Source: an uncultured Flavobacteriaceae bacterium (GTDB taxonomy: Bacteria; Bacteroidota; Bacteroidia; Flavobacteriales; Flavobacteriaceae). From it: DNA of 64,000 bases. Every line of letters starts with the position of its first letter. Position 1 is the first letter of the stretch. Positions 41,815-51,066 of the stretch are shown here, in pieces. The stretch covers positions 1,240,001 to 1,304,000 of the forward strand of contig CANMFO010000001.1 in the NCBI GenBank assembly GCA_947497245.1, read 5' to 3'. The notes under the pieces were generated by a model. It was not told the DNA's origin. It was given only the letters and a program-made list of their open reading frames with translations, and ran no database searches. The position numbers and the translations under genes are program-made.

Positions 41815-43386
41815 ATGAAAAAGTATTTATTCATATTTACGGTCTTACTGGTCTTCTGGGGCTGTACTGATGATTTTTTGGAGACGAATACGAACCCGTA
41901 TGAAATCACAAAAGCGTCACAGCAGCAGGATTTCAACAACGTGGGGGGAGCCTTCCCTTCGATAATAAGTAGAATATTCTCAGGACAGGTTGCGCACAAC
42001 TTGGTGCATGATTCCTTTGTGCGCCATTTGGCAACCCCTACTCCGTTCACCGGTGGTATAAACAATACCACGTATTATGTTCGATGGAATACGTACTGGG
42101 GGCATGTTTACAACCGAATCATGAACCCTACCCTGGAAATTATGCAAATCGCGGAGGCCGATGGGTTTCCGGTCTTTGTCGAGTGGGCCAAGTTGATGCG
42201 CGTAATCGGTGGATCCAGGTTATCGGCCTATCATGGTCCGATCATCTATAGCAATCACGGTTCCGCGGATTCCGATGTGCTATATGACAGCGAACCGGAG
42301 CTTTACAATACCTTCTTCACCCAATTGGATGAGATCCAAGCTGTTTTCAATGCCAATACGGATTATGTCGGCCTTACCAAGTTCGACCCAACCTATGGCG
42401 GGGATATCAACCAGTGGTTGAAGTATGTCAATTCATTGCGCTTGCAGTTGGCCATCCGTTTGACAAAGGTTGATCCGGCATTGGCAAAAACGCAAGGTGA
42501 AAAGGCGATAAACGATCCCGCTGGCCTGATAACGGCCAATGGCGATAATTTCAATGTTGACCTTTTAGGATCGCAGTTCCTTCCAGGTATCATCTCCTTT
42601 TCTTGGGGCGATACCCGAATGAGTGCAACAATGGAATCCGTTTTGGGTGGTTATAACGACGGAAGGGTGAGCAAGTATTTTGATGAGGCCACCGATCCGG
42701 CAGTGGTTGCCGACCATCCCGATTTCAACTACAAGGGAATCCGAAACGGGGCCCTATTGGTCGCCAAGGATGATCGTTTGTCATTTTCCAATATTGCCTC
42801 CGATTTTGTACCTGCAACGCATCGGCGATTTTATACCGCCTGCGAAACGCACTTTAATTTGGCCGAGGCCGCTCTGCGCGGTTGGGCAGGTGCGGGAGAT
42901 GCCCAGACCAACTATGAGAATGGTGTAAAAGCATCTTTCGAGGAATGGGGTGCCGCTGGGGCCGATGCATATTTGGCAGACAATACGAGCCTACCTTGGG
43001 ATTACAATGATCCCAAAGAAACCGGTGATGTCAACGACTTCGTGAACCGTATTACGAATACCGTAGCATGGGACGAGGCTGCCGACAATGAGATCAAGTT
43101 GGAGAAGATCATTACCCAAAAATGGATTTCCGGGTACATGAACAGCGTTGAGGCATGGGTCGATCACCGTAGGACCGATTATCCAAAATTACCGTTCAAC
43201 TATAAAAATGACAGTAATTCCGATTTTGGTGTCATTGCCGCAGACGATTTCCTAAGGAGATTGCCATTTATCGATAACGAGCGTACCGGTAACCCCAATG
43301 GTGTTGCCGACGCTACCACAAAATTGGGTGGTCCGGATGAAGTGGGCACAAGACTTTGGTGGGATACCGGTGGACCGAATTTTTAG
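41815..43386 (+). CDS. SusD/RagB family surface nutrient-binding lipoprotein
   Basis: Surface lipoprotein of 523 residues; signal 'YLFIFTVLLVFWGC' with the lipobox Cys17. It begins 'TDDFLETNTNPYEITKAS', the usual start of the SusD-like_2 group, and has the helical TPR-like scaffold ('WAKLMRVIGGSRLSAYHGPIIY', 'INQWLKYVNSLRLQLAIRLTKVD'). C-terminal 'QKWISGYMNSVEAWVDHRRTDYPKL' and 'RRLPFIDNERTGNPNG' are family-typical. It caps the SusC barrel. A strong terminator follows, closing the susCD transcript. Confidence 0.93.
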   Translation: MKKYLFIFTVLLVFWGCTDDFLETNTNPYEITKASQQQDFNNVGGAFPSIISRIFSGQVAHNLVHDSFVRHLATPTPFTGGINNTTYYVRWNTYWGHVYNRIMNPTLEIMQIAEADGFPVFVEWAKLMRVIGGSRLSAYHGPIIYSNHGSADSDVLYDSEPELYNTFFTQLDEIQAVFNANTDYVGLTKFDPTYGGDINQWLKYVNSLRLQLAIRLTKVDPALAKTQGEKAINDPAGLITANGDNFNVDLLGSQFLPGIISFSWGDTRMSATMESVLGGYNDGRVSKYFDEATDPAVVADHPDFNYKGIRNGALLVAKDDRLSFSNIASDFVPATHRRFYTACETHFNLAEAALRGWAGAGDAQTNYENGVKASFEEWGAAGADAYLADNTSLPWDYNDPKETGDVNDFVNRITNTVAWDEAADNEIKLEKIITQKWISGYMNSVEAWVDHRRTDYPKLPFNYKNDSNSDFGVIAADDFLRRLPFIDNERTGNPNGVADATTKLGGPDEVGTRLWWDTGGPNF

Positions 43387-43406
43387 TTTAGTTTGAGTTA
43401 TTCTAT

Positions 43407-43438
43407 AAAACCTGCAGAGTCCGCTTTGCAGGTTTTTT
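43407..43438 (+). terminator. Intrinsic terminator after susD
   Basis: AAACCTGCA and TGCAGGTTT pair as a 9-bp stem around GAGTCCGCTT, followed by a T-run, 20 bases past the susD stop. Confidence 0.85.
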
Positions 43439-43514
43439 GATATCCATTGCAAAATGGAAGCCTTCATTGGCCGAACGGTACGCCCCTTCCAAGGCAAAAT
43501 AAATGAAGGAAAGT

Positions 43515-43546
43515 TTGTTCAAGTAATTTTCTTTTGTATACCTTTC
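43515..43546 (+). promoter_or_regulatory. Candidate promoter of the FG-GAP/DUF5107 operon
   Basis: TTG (43515-43517), a 21-base spacer and TACCTTTC (43539-43546), seven of eight positions of the -7 consensus. It lies after the susD terminator, so the next two genes have their own start signal. Confidence 0.45.
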
Positions 43547-43562
43547 TAAACATAGGGCACCC

Positions 43563-43584
43563 ACATAGCCTGTGAGGGCTATGT
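43563..43584 (+). promoter_or_regulatory. Leader hairpin before the FG-GAP gene
   Basis: ACATAGCC and GGCTATGT form a perfect 8-bp stem with loop TGTGAG, about 17 bases after the candidate -7 element and 30 bases before the start codon. It could be an mRNA 5' structure or, as DNA, an operator. Confidence 0.4.
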
Positions 43585-43614
43585 CTACATTCTATTTACC
43601 AATACCATAGACAT

Positions 43615-46600
43615 ATGCAATTCAACTCCGCAAAGACCGCAATCTTATTATCCCTTTTCCTGGTACTGTTTTCATGCGAAGAAGACAATGCGGGTAAAAT
43701 GTTTACGCTGCTCGACAGCGGTAAAACCGGGATAAAGTTCAAGAACATTCTGGTAGAAACAAATGATTTCAATGCGCTCACCTATGGGTACCTGTACAAT
43801 GGCGGGGGCGTATCGGTCGGTGACCTGAACAACGATGGGCTCCAAGACCTTTATTTTACGGGCAGTATGGTCGGTAGTCGCTTGTATATCAACAAGGGCA
43901 ACTGGAAATTTGAAGAAGTGGCCGAGAAGGCCGGGGTTTTTGCAGAAGGGTTGTGGAATACGGGAACTACCATGGTCGACATCAATGCCGACGGATTTTT
44001 GGATATTTATATCTGCCGGTCCGCGGCCGCGGACGCCGATAAGAGGAAAAACTTGTTGTTCGTGAACAACGGGGACTTGACCTTCACGGAAAAGGCGGCC
44101 GAATATGGAATCGATGATTCAGGCTATTCCACCCAAGGCTCTTTTTTCGATTACGATAGGGATGGCGACCTCGACCTTTATGTGCTGAACCATTCCACCC
44201 AGGAATATGCCGGTTTTGCGCAGATAACAAAAAATGTCAAAAATCGAAGAAACACGAATTATGAGGACAGGCTGTACAAAAACGAGAACGGTACGTTTGT
44301 CAATGTTACGGAGGAGGCCGGGTTGGTCTCGAACGTTATGGGTTTTGGATTGGGAATCGCCGTTTCGGACATAAACAACGATGCATGGCCCGACCTCTAC
44401 ATTTGTAACGATTTTAATGAGCAAGACTACCTCTATATAAACAACGGAGATGGGACCTTTACCGAAAATCTGGAGAAATATATAGGACACTGCTCCCTTT
44501 TCTCCATGGGTTCCGATATTGCCGATGTCAATAATGATGGTTTTACGGACATCATGACCCTGGACATGCTTCCCGAGGGGAATTACCGCCAGAAAATGGT
44601 TTCAGGGCCGGACAATTTCGACAAATTCCAACTGCTCGTGGATTCCGGGTTTTACAATCAGACCATGCGGAACATGCTGCACCTGAACAACCAGGGGAAT
44701 TCCTTTTCGGAAATCGGGCAATTTTCCGGAATCTCCAATACCGATTGGAGCTGGGCCTCCCTTTTTGCCGATTTGGACAATGATGGCTTTAAGGACCTCT
44801 TTATCTCCAATGGTTACAAACGGGACTATACCAACATGGATTTTATGAACTTCGCCGTTCAGGAAAAATTGGAGGCCAACAAAAGAGGTGGTGAAATGGT
44901 CATTGAAAACCTTCTGAAGAACATTCCGTCCACCATCGAGGAAAACTACACCTATCGCAACAACGGGGATCTTACCTTTACCAAGGTCAATCTGGAATGG
45001 GGACTTGCCCAAAAATCGCTGTCCAATGGGGCCGCCTATGCCGATCTCGACAATGACGGGGATTTGGACCTCGTGGTGAACAACATTGACAAAGAACCGT
45101 TTATATATCGAAATAACAGTGCCTCCCTGAACAAAAACAATTATTTGAAAATCAACTTAAAGGGCTCCGGAAAGAATACCTACGGCATCGGCTGCAAAGT
45201 GGTCCTGACCTTGGCAGATAAGGTACTGACCCAAGAAATGATGCCCACAAGAGGGTTTCAATCATCGGTCGCGCACAACTTGACCTTTGGTTTGGGTACT
45301 AGTGCAGAAGTTAAAAAGTTAAGGGTCGTTTGGCCGGATTCCAAAGTACAGGTACTCCATAATGTTCAGCCCAATCAGACCGTTACTCTGCTACAGACCG
45401 AGGCTGGGGAAACCGATGAAGTGGTGGACAGTGTTTCCAGCACCTATTTCAATGATGTTTCGAGCGACAGCGTTCTTAACCACACCCACCGGGAAAACAA
45501 CTACATCGACTTCAAAAGGGAACAACTGTTGCCCCATAAACTGTCCACCCAAGGTCCGAAATTGGCCAATGCGGATGTCAACAACGACGGCCTGGAGGAC
45601 CTTTTTATTGGCGGTGCCATGGGAAGTCCCGGGCAACTGCTGGTGCAGACCCGATCGGGTGCATTTTCCCCGATGGACAGCCCCGCCTTTGTCCAGGATC
45701 AAGAATCGGAGGACATCGGGGCATTGTTCCTGGATGTGGACAACGACGAGGACATGGATCTATACGTAGTGAGCGGGGGCAACGAATTTGAAAAAGATTC
45801 CCCAGAACTGCAAGACCGGCTTTATTTGAACAACGGTAGGGGCAAATTTAGCAAAAGTGCGAACGCCCTGCCCCCCATGTTGTCCAGTGGATCCTGTGTG
45901 GCTTCAAATGATTGGGACGGCGATGGGGACCTTGATCTTTTTGTTGGGGGCAGATTGGTCCCTGGGGAATACCCCACCACGGCCAGAAGCTATATACTGG
46001 AAAATGACGGAAAGGGCAGGTTCCGCGATATTACCGCCTCGATTAACAAATCGTTGGAAAAACCAGGTATGGTAACCGATGCCGTGTGGTCCGATTTCAA
46101 CGGGGACGGCAACATGGACCTGATAGTAGTCGGTGAATTTATGCCCATTCGGGTGTTTGCGAATTCCAACGGGAAGCTGGAGGAAATCACGGAAACCTGC
46201 GGGACCGCTGGCACGGAAGGGTGGTGGAACAGCATTGAACCGGGCGATTTCGACGGGGATGGGGACATGGATTATGTATTGGGGAATTTTGGGCTGAATT
46301 CCCAATTAAAGGCTTCCGCTTCCGAACCGGTGGAACTTTATGCAAAAGACTTCGATGGCAATGGTTCGCTTGATCCCATTTTGTGTTCCTATGTAATGGG
46401 GGAAACCTTCCCCGTTTTTTCAAAGGATGATTTGGTCGGGCAGTTGAACAATCTCAAAAGCAGGTATGTGAACTATGCGGACTACGCCGATCAAAAAATC
46501 ACCGATATCTTCTCTCCAGAAGAACTGAAGGATGTCCTGCGACTGGAGGCCAAAAACTTTGCAAGCAGTTATTTGCAAAACCTGGGGAACAACCAATTTA

Positions 46601-46944
46601 AGATAAGTCCCCTACCCGCTCCCGCCCAATTTTCGCCCATTTACAGCTCCCTGGCCCAGGATTTCAACGAGGATGGGCATTTGGACCTGATCCTGGCCGG
46701 GAATTTTTTCGGGACCCGGGTAAAGTACGGCAGGTACGACGCCAACAAGGGGGTGTTGCTGCTGGGAGACGGACAAGGCGGTTTTGACCATCAGCCCAAT
46801 GCGGTGAGCGGGCTTCATATTGATGGGGAGGTTCGGGACATTGCCATTATTGAATGGATCGATAAAAAACGACTTTTATTATTTGCCCAAAACAACGAGC
46901 AAATCAAAACTTACACCTTCCAACCTAAAACAGAAAAACAATGA
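43615..46944 (+). CDS. Large FG-GAP/VCBS-repeat lipoprotein with ASPIC/UnbV domain (CRTAC1-like)
   Basis: Surface or periplasmic lipoprotein of 1109 residues (signal 'ILLSLFLVLFSC'). I count about 14 calcium-loop FG-GAP repeats of the form DxNxDGxxDL, e.g. 'DLNNDGLQDLYF', 'DYDRDGDLDLYV', 'DVNNDGFTDIMT', 'DWDGDGDLDLFVGG' and 'DFNEDGHLDLILAG', arranged as two seven-bladed propellers. Between them lies an ASPIC/UnbV domain ('LKINLKGSGKNTYGIGCKV', 'RGFQSSVAHNLTFGLG', 'LRVVWPDSKVQVL'). Such proteins recur beside SusCD pairs in Bacteroidota; a binding rather than enzymatic role is likely but untested. Its stop overlaps the next start by 4 bases (ATGA). Confidence 0.92.
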   Translation: MQFNSAKTAILLSLFLVLFSCEEDNAGKMFTLLDSGKTGIKFKNILVETNDFNALTYGYLYNGGGVSVGDLNNDGLQDLYFTGSMVGSRLYINKGNWKFEEVAEKAGVFAEGLWNTGTTMVDINADGFLDIYICRSAAADADKRKNLLFVNNGDLTFTEKAAEYGIDDSGYSTQGSFFDYDRDGDLDLYVLNHSTQEYAGFAQITKNVKNRRNTNYEDRLYKNENGTFVNVTEEAGLVSNVMGFGLGIAVSDINNDAWPDLYICNDFNEQDYLYINNGDGTFTENLEKYIGHCSLFSMGSDIADVNNDGFTDIMTLDMLPEGNYRQKMVSGPDNFDKFQLLVDSGFYNQTMRNMLHLNNQGNSFSEIGQFSGISNTDWSWASLFADLDNDGFKDLFISNGYKRDYTNMDFMNFAVQEKLEANKRGGEMVIENLLKNIPSTIEENYTYRNNGDLTFTKVNLEWGLAQKSLSNGAAYADLDNDGDLDLVVNNIDKEPFIYRNNSASLNKNNYLKINLKGSGKNTYGIGCKVVLTLADKVLTQEMMPTRGFQSSVAHNLTFGLGTSAEVKKLRVVWPDSKVQVLHNVQPNQTVTLLQTEAGETDEVVDSVSSTYFNDVSSDSVLNHTHRENNYIDFKREQLLPHKLSTQGPKLANADVNNDGLEDLFIGGAMGSPGQLLVQTRSGAFSPMDSPAFVQDQESEDIGALFLDVDNDEDMDLYVVSGGNEFEKDSPELQDRLYLNNGRGKFSKSANALPPMLSSGSCVASNDWDGDGDLDLFVGGRLVPGEYPTTARSYILENDGKGRFRDITASINKSLEKPGMVTDAVWSDFNGDGNMDLIVVGEFMPIRVFANSNGKLEEITETCGTAGTEGWWNSIEPGDFDGDGDMDYVLGNFGLNSQLKASASEPVELYAKDFDGNGSLDPILCSYVMGETFPVFSKDDLVGQLNNLKSRYVNYADYADQKITDIFSPEELKDVLRLEAKNFASSYLQNLGNNQFKISPLPAPAQFSPIYSSLAQDFNEDGHLDLILAGNFFGTRVKYGRYDANKGVLLLGDGQGGFDHQPNAVSGLHIDGEVRDIAIIEWIDKKRLLLFAQNNEQIKTYTFQPKTEKQ

Positions 46945-49900
46945 ACCGCTTAAAACGTTGCGATTTTCTTGGACTGATGATCCTATTGCTATTTCCACTC
47001 CTTGGTGCTCTGGCGCAAGCCGTTACGATCAAGGAAGAAACCCTGTCATTGGACACCTACGATTTCGGGAAGCCCAACCCCGTTCCCATACTTGCTGAAA
47101 ACCCGAAGATCTTTCCTTATTTTAAATTCGAGGAATACCAGCACAACTCCAAAAAGAAGGACTGGAAGGTGGTGACCTTGGAAAACGACTATATCAAGGT
47201 AATGGTACTCCCGGAAATCGGTGGGAAAGTGTGGGGAGCCATTGACAAAGGTACGGGGAAAGAATTTTTGTACAAGAACGAAGTGGTCAAATTTAGGAAC
47301 ATTGCCATGCGCGGACCGTGGACCTCCGGCGGCATTGAGTTCAATTTTGGCATTATTGGCCATCACCCCTCCACGGCCACTCCTGTTGACTATCTGACCC
47401 GAACGAACCCAGATGGAAGTGTAAGCTGCATCGTTGGTAGTACCGACTTGCCGTCCAATACGAAATGGAGGGTGGAAATACGCTTGGAAAAAGACAAGGC
47501 CTACTTTGAAACGGATGCCGCTTGGTACAATGCCTCCCAACTTAGCGAATCGTATTACAATTGGATGACCGCGGCCGCTGTGGCAACTTATGACCTGGAA
47601 TTCTTCATTCCTGGAAACGCCTATGTGGAGCATAACGGGGATGCGCATACCTGGCCGGTCGATGATAAGGGCAGAGATCTATCCCACTACAAGAACAATA
47701 CCTTCGGACCTTCAAAATCGTACCATATTGTGGGGGAGTACAACGATTTTTTTGGGGGATATTACCACGATAGTCAGTTTGGTTTCGGTCAATGGGCCCC
47801 ATATGAGGAAATGCCGGGTCAAAAACTCTGGCTATGGAACCTTTCCAGGGCGGGCGGTATCTGGGAAGACTTATTGACGGATACCGACGGGCAATATATT
47901 GAGTTTCAGGCCGGAAGACTGTTCGACCAGTATTCGCCAGGGGCGACCAATACCATAAGCCAAGTGGGGTTTGACCCCTATGGTATGGACCAATGGCGAG
48001 AAATTTGGTTTCCCTACAAGGACATCGGTGGCATGGTGGACGCTTCCGAACATGGGGTTCTAAATGTGGAGACCAGGGACAGCGAAACCTTTATCGGCTT
48101 GAATGCCCTTCAAAAACTAGATCGGGAAATCAATATTTCGGTCAATGGGGAAACGGTATACCGAGGCATGTTGAATTTGGCTCCCATGGAAGTCTTCACC
48201 AAAACCATTCCGACCGATCCATCGGATAAATTGGCCATTTCTGTGGGGCATACGGAACTGGAGTATACCAATAACCCAGAACGCAATCGATTAAAAAGGC
48301 CGTTCTACCCGGATGAAGGCCTTAAAGTATCACAGACCGAACAGCTATTTCAAGAAGCATTGGAAGCCATTGAATTCAGGGAGTACCCCGTGGCGTACAA
48401 AAATTTATCGGCCCTGACGGAAATAGATCCCTCCCATCGTGGGGCATGGGTCAAATTGGGCGAGTTGGAGTATCGCAAAGCGAATTACCGACAAGCTTTG
48501 GAGCATGCCAATACCGTTTTACGGATGGACACCTATGACCCAGGTGCCAATTACCTGGCCGGAATTTGTTATCGAAAGCAGCATGATGCCATCAATGCGT
48601 TGGAATCCTTGGGCTGGGCGGCCAGGGATATGAAGTTCCGTTCGGTGTCGTATGCGCAAATGGCGGAGATCTATCTGGGCACTAAAAAATATGACCGGGC
48701 CAGAATGTACGCCAAAAAGGCGCTGGACTTCAATGCACACAATCTAAATGCACTGAAAGTCCTGGCACTGGTGGCCCGAAAGCAAGACGATGTCCCCGGT
48801 TCCCGGAAGGTCTTGGCCGACATCTCAAAAATTGACGCCTTGGACCATTTTGCCACACTGGAAACAGGTTTTGGGAATGCGCAGGGACCCACGAACGGTG
48901 TGTTGGGAAAAATCCATAATGAATTTCCGGAAGAAACCATCCTGTCCCTTGCCCTGGAATATGAGGTGCTTGGACTGACGGGCGAGTCGATCGAGGTACT
49001 GCGCCTAAAACCCGAAGCTGCCAAAAACAAGCTTTGGTTGGCCTATTTGTTGCGGAAAGGGCATGCTGCGGAAAGCAGCGCGCTGCTGGACGAAGTATTG
49101 AACCAGGATCCCGAGTTCGTTTTTCCCTATCGCCGGGAAACGATACCTGTCCTGGAATGGGCCATGCAGCAAAAGGAGGATTGGAAGCTGAAGTACTATC
49201 TGGCACAAAACTATATAGCGGTGGGCCGTTTGGACCAGGGAAAATCGTTGTTGAAAGCGTTGGGCACGGAGCCTGATGCCGATGTATTTTACAGATTCCG
49301 GGCCGCGATGCTCCCTGGTGAGGGACCGGAGGCGGGTACCGCGGACCACGATAGGGCCTTGGAACTGAACCCAAAAGACTGGAAAATTTGGGAAGAAAGC
49401 ATTCTGTTCCGTTTGAAGCACAAAAAATACGGCGAAGCCTTCGCACTCTCGAGCAAGGCTTTTAAAAAATTCCCCGGGAATTACAATATCGGACTAGCAC
49501 ATGCCAAAGCACTGCTGAACACGGGGAGATACCGTAGGGTCCTAAAGGTGTTGGAGCACATTCAAGTACTGCCCTATGAGCATGCAAGTGAGAGCAGGGA
49601 AATATTTAATAGGGCACATTTGGGCGTTGCCAACGAACAGCTTCAAAAAAAGAACTACAAAGCGGCCGTTGCCACTTTGGAAAGGTCCAAAACATGGCCC
49701 GAGCACATTGGTGTGGGCAAGCCCTATGGGCCGGACGAAAGGTTACAGGATTATCTCCTGGCCATGGGGTACCATGAACTGGGTGAGACCGCTAAGGGAG
49801 AGGCCCTTTTACAGGGCATCATCGACTATACCAGGGACCACATTTCCAATGCGGACATGGACCACCTCTACGGACTATTGGCCCTTAAAAACCTGGGCAA

Positions 49901-50075
49901 TCAAGGAGAATTGAAAGAACTGCTTGCAGCTTTGGACAGCTCGACAAATACAGGTCACGCGAAAAATGCGTTGGCCGTGGCCCTGTTTAAAAACCAGTCG
50001 GGTTCCCTAGAGTCGCTTAAGGCCGATGTCCCCAAAGAGATATGGGAATCCATAAACACGGTATTGAAGCACTAA
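46941..50075 (+). CDS. DUF5107 domain protein with C-terminal TPR array
   Basis: Exported protein of 1044 residues (signal 'LGLMILLLFPLLGALAQ'). The N-terminal ~400 residues are DUF5107, which resembles mutarotase-like beta-sandwich domains of sugar enzymes: 'LENDYIKVMVLPEIGGKVWGAI' and 'GGIEFNFGIIGHHPS' are the conserved blocks. From about residue 445 to the end are tetratricopeptide-like repeats ('AYKNLSALTEIDPSHRGAWVKLG', 'QALEHANTVLRMDTYDPGANYL', 'AFALSSKAFKKFPGNYNIGLAHA'). No catalytic residues are established for DUF5107, but its fold and coupling to the FG-GAP gene in a Sus locus make a carbohydrate role plausible. The operon ends at a strong terminator. Confidence 0.88.
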   Translation: MNRLKRCDFLGLMILLLFPLLGALAQAVTIKEETLSLDTYDFGKPNPVPILAENPKIFPYFKFEEYQHNSKKKDWKVVTLENDYIKVMVLPEIGGKVWGAIDKGTGKEFLYKNEVVKFRNIAMRGPWTSGGIEFNFGIIGHHPSTATPVDYLTRTNPDGSVSCIVGSTDLPSNTKWRVEIRLEKDKAYFETDAAWYNASQLSESYYNWMTAAAVATYDLEFFIPGNAYVEHNGDAHTWPVDDKGRDLSHYKNNTFGPSKSYHIVGEYNDFFGGYYHDSQFGFGQWAPYEEMPGQKLWLWNLSRAGGIWEDLLTDTDGQYIEFQAGRLFDQYSPGATNTISQVGFDPYGMDQWREIWFPYKDIGGMVDASEHGVLNVETRDSETFIGLNALQKLDREINISVNGETVYRGMLNLAPMEVFTKTIPTDPSDKLAISVGHTELEYTNNPERNRLKRPFYPDEGLKVSQTEQLFQEALEAIEFREYPVAYKNLSALTEIDPSHRGAWVKLGELEYRKANYRQALEHANTVLRMDTYDPGANYLAGICYRKQHDAINALESLGWAARDMKFRSVSYAQMAEIYLGTKKYDRARMYAKKALDFNAHNLNALKVLALVARKQDDVPGSRKVLADISKIDALDHFATLETGFGNAQGPTNGVLGKIHNEFPEETILSLALEYEVLGLTGESIEVLRLKPEAAKNKLWLAYLLRKGHAAESSALLDEVLNQDPEFVFPYRRETIPVLEWAMQQKEDWKLKYYLAQNYIAVGRLDQGKSLLKALGTEPDADVFYRFRAAMLPGEGPEAGTADHDRALELNPKDWKIWEESILFRLKHKKYGEAFALSSKAFKKFPGNYNIGLAHAKALLNTGRYRRVLKVLEHIQVLPYEHASESREIFNRAHLGVANEQLQKKNYKAAVATLERSKTWPEHIGVGKPYGPDERLQDYLLAMGYHELGETAKGEALLQGIIDYTRDHISNADMDHLYGLLALKNLGNQGELKELLAALDSSTNTGHAKNALAVALFKNQSGSLESLKADVPKEIWESINTVLKH

Positions 50076-50106
50076 AAAAAAATCCCCGAACCGAGTTCGG
50101 GGATTT
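50073..50106. terminator. Bidirectional intrinsic terminator
   Basis: A perfect 10-bp stem (ATCCCCGAAC / GTTCGGGGAT) with a three-base loop, preceded by an A-run and followed by TT. It serves the DUF5107 gene on the plus strand and the convergent DUF2911 gene on the minus strand. Confidence 0.88.
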
Positions 50107-50129
50107 CAAATCTTTTCCATCAAGGAAAT

Positions 50130-50975
50130 CTACATCGCCCCCCACTCTTTTAGGGAGTCCTTGTTCATTTTAACATAGTCCGAATTGCCTGCTTCCTCAG
50201 CCGCGGCCAAAGATTTTTTGGCAACCGAGATGGCACCTTTTTTATCACCCGCTTTGGCATAGATAAGCGATTGCTGACGCAATTGCCAGAATGCAGGTTT
50301 TTCGGTCATTGAAATGGCCTTGTCCATCCATTCCTTGGCTTTTGCAATATCTTTGCCCTCGCTCATATAGTATACAGCGGCAGTGTAATAATCCCCCGCC
50401 CCGGGTCCCGTCATGGTCTTGTCGATGGCCTCCATGACCGCGACGTCCGTTGGTACTTCAAACTTTACCCCGACATAGACCTTTTCCCAAATGAAGCCAA
50501 GGGTGGCGCCATTGCTATGTAAATCATCAAAGGTCATGGTAAACGTCTCCACAGGTTCCGGCATGGGGTAAATCTGGGCCGTTGTTTTGGCAACAACCTT
50601 GCTGTCATCCCAGTTCCGGGGCGTTCCGCCGCCTTGGGTGTCGGCATAAAAGAACACTTCCCAAGAAGATGCACTTGGCTTTGTAAAAATGGAGTACGTC
50701 CCGGCTTTAACATCCTGTCCGTCAATGGTAACATCGTTGCTAAAGCTGATCAGGGTGTAGCCGTTGGCTCCCGTACGCCATAATTTGTCATAGGGCACTA
50801 AATCCCCAAAAATAGTCCTTCCCCGCATGGAAGGTCTGGAATACTCCAGGCTCACATCGGTCAATCCCACTTTTTGTTCCACTTTTGAAAAAGGGCTGGG
50901 AGCCGGTGTATTGATCTGCGCTTGGACCGAAAAGGAAAGGACCAAGGCGAATAATAAGAGTGATAGTTTTTTCAT
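50130..50975 (-). CDS. DUF2911 domain secreted protein
   Basis: Protein of 281 residues with a signal peptide (KKLSLLLFALVLSFSVQAQ). The first ~150 mature residues are DUF2911: 'VSLEYSRPSMRGRTIFGDLVPYDKLWRTGAN' and 'GQDVKAGTYSIFTKPSASSWEVFFYAD' are its conserved blocks, forming a beta-sandwich. The C-terminal ~90 residues are TPR-like helices ('AKAKEWMDKAISMTEKPAFWQ', 'KKGAISVAKKSLAAAEEAGNS'). The family is common in Bacteroidota and of unknown function. Monocistronic, with a -7 element 24 bases upstream. Confidence 0.9.
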   Translation of the reverse strand: MKKLSLLLFALVLSFSVQAQINTPAPSPFSKVEQKVGLTDVSLEYSRPSMRGRTIFGDLVPYDKLWRTGANGYTLISFSNDVTIDGQDVKAGTYSIFTKPSASSWEVFFYADTQGGGTPRNWDDSKVVAKTTAQIYPMPEPVETFTMTFDDLHSNGATLGFIWEKVYVGVKFEVPTDVAVMEAIDKTMTGPGAGDYYTAAVYYMSEGKDIAKAKEWMDKAISMTEKPAFWQLRQQSLIYAKAGDKKGAISVAKKSLAAAEEAGNSDYVKMNKDSLKEWGAM

Positions 50976-50999
50976 TTGTAATGAGTTTTAACGTTTTTA

Positions 51000-51007
51000 C
51001 AAAACTA
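51000..51007 (-). promoter_or_regulatory. Candidate -7 element of the DUF2911 gene
   Basis: Minus-strand TAGTTTTG, an exact TAnnTTTG match, 24 bases upstream of the start. No TTG at normal spacing. Confidence 0.4.
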
Positions 51008-51066
51008 GAGATAAACCCAGGGTACCACTGTTAAGGTATTCTTAAATAAAGGCGGACAAAGTGTCT

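Noticed and set aside
48730-49446. A 238-codon minus-strand frame in the DUF5107-TPR gene
   Set aside because: Arg/Pro/Ser-rich composition typical of antisense shadows; no start context or family.
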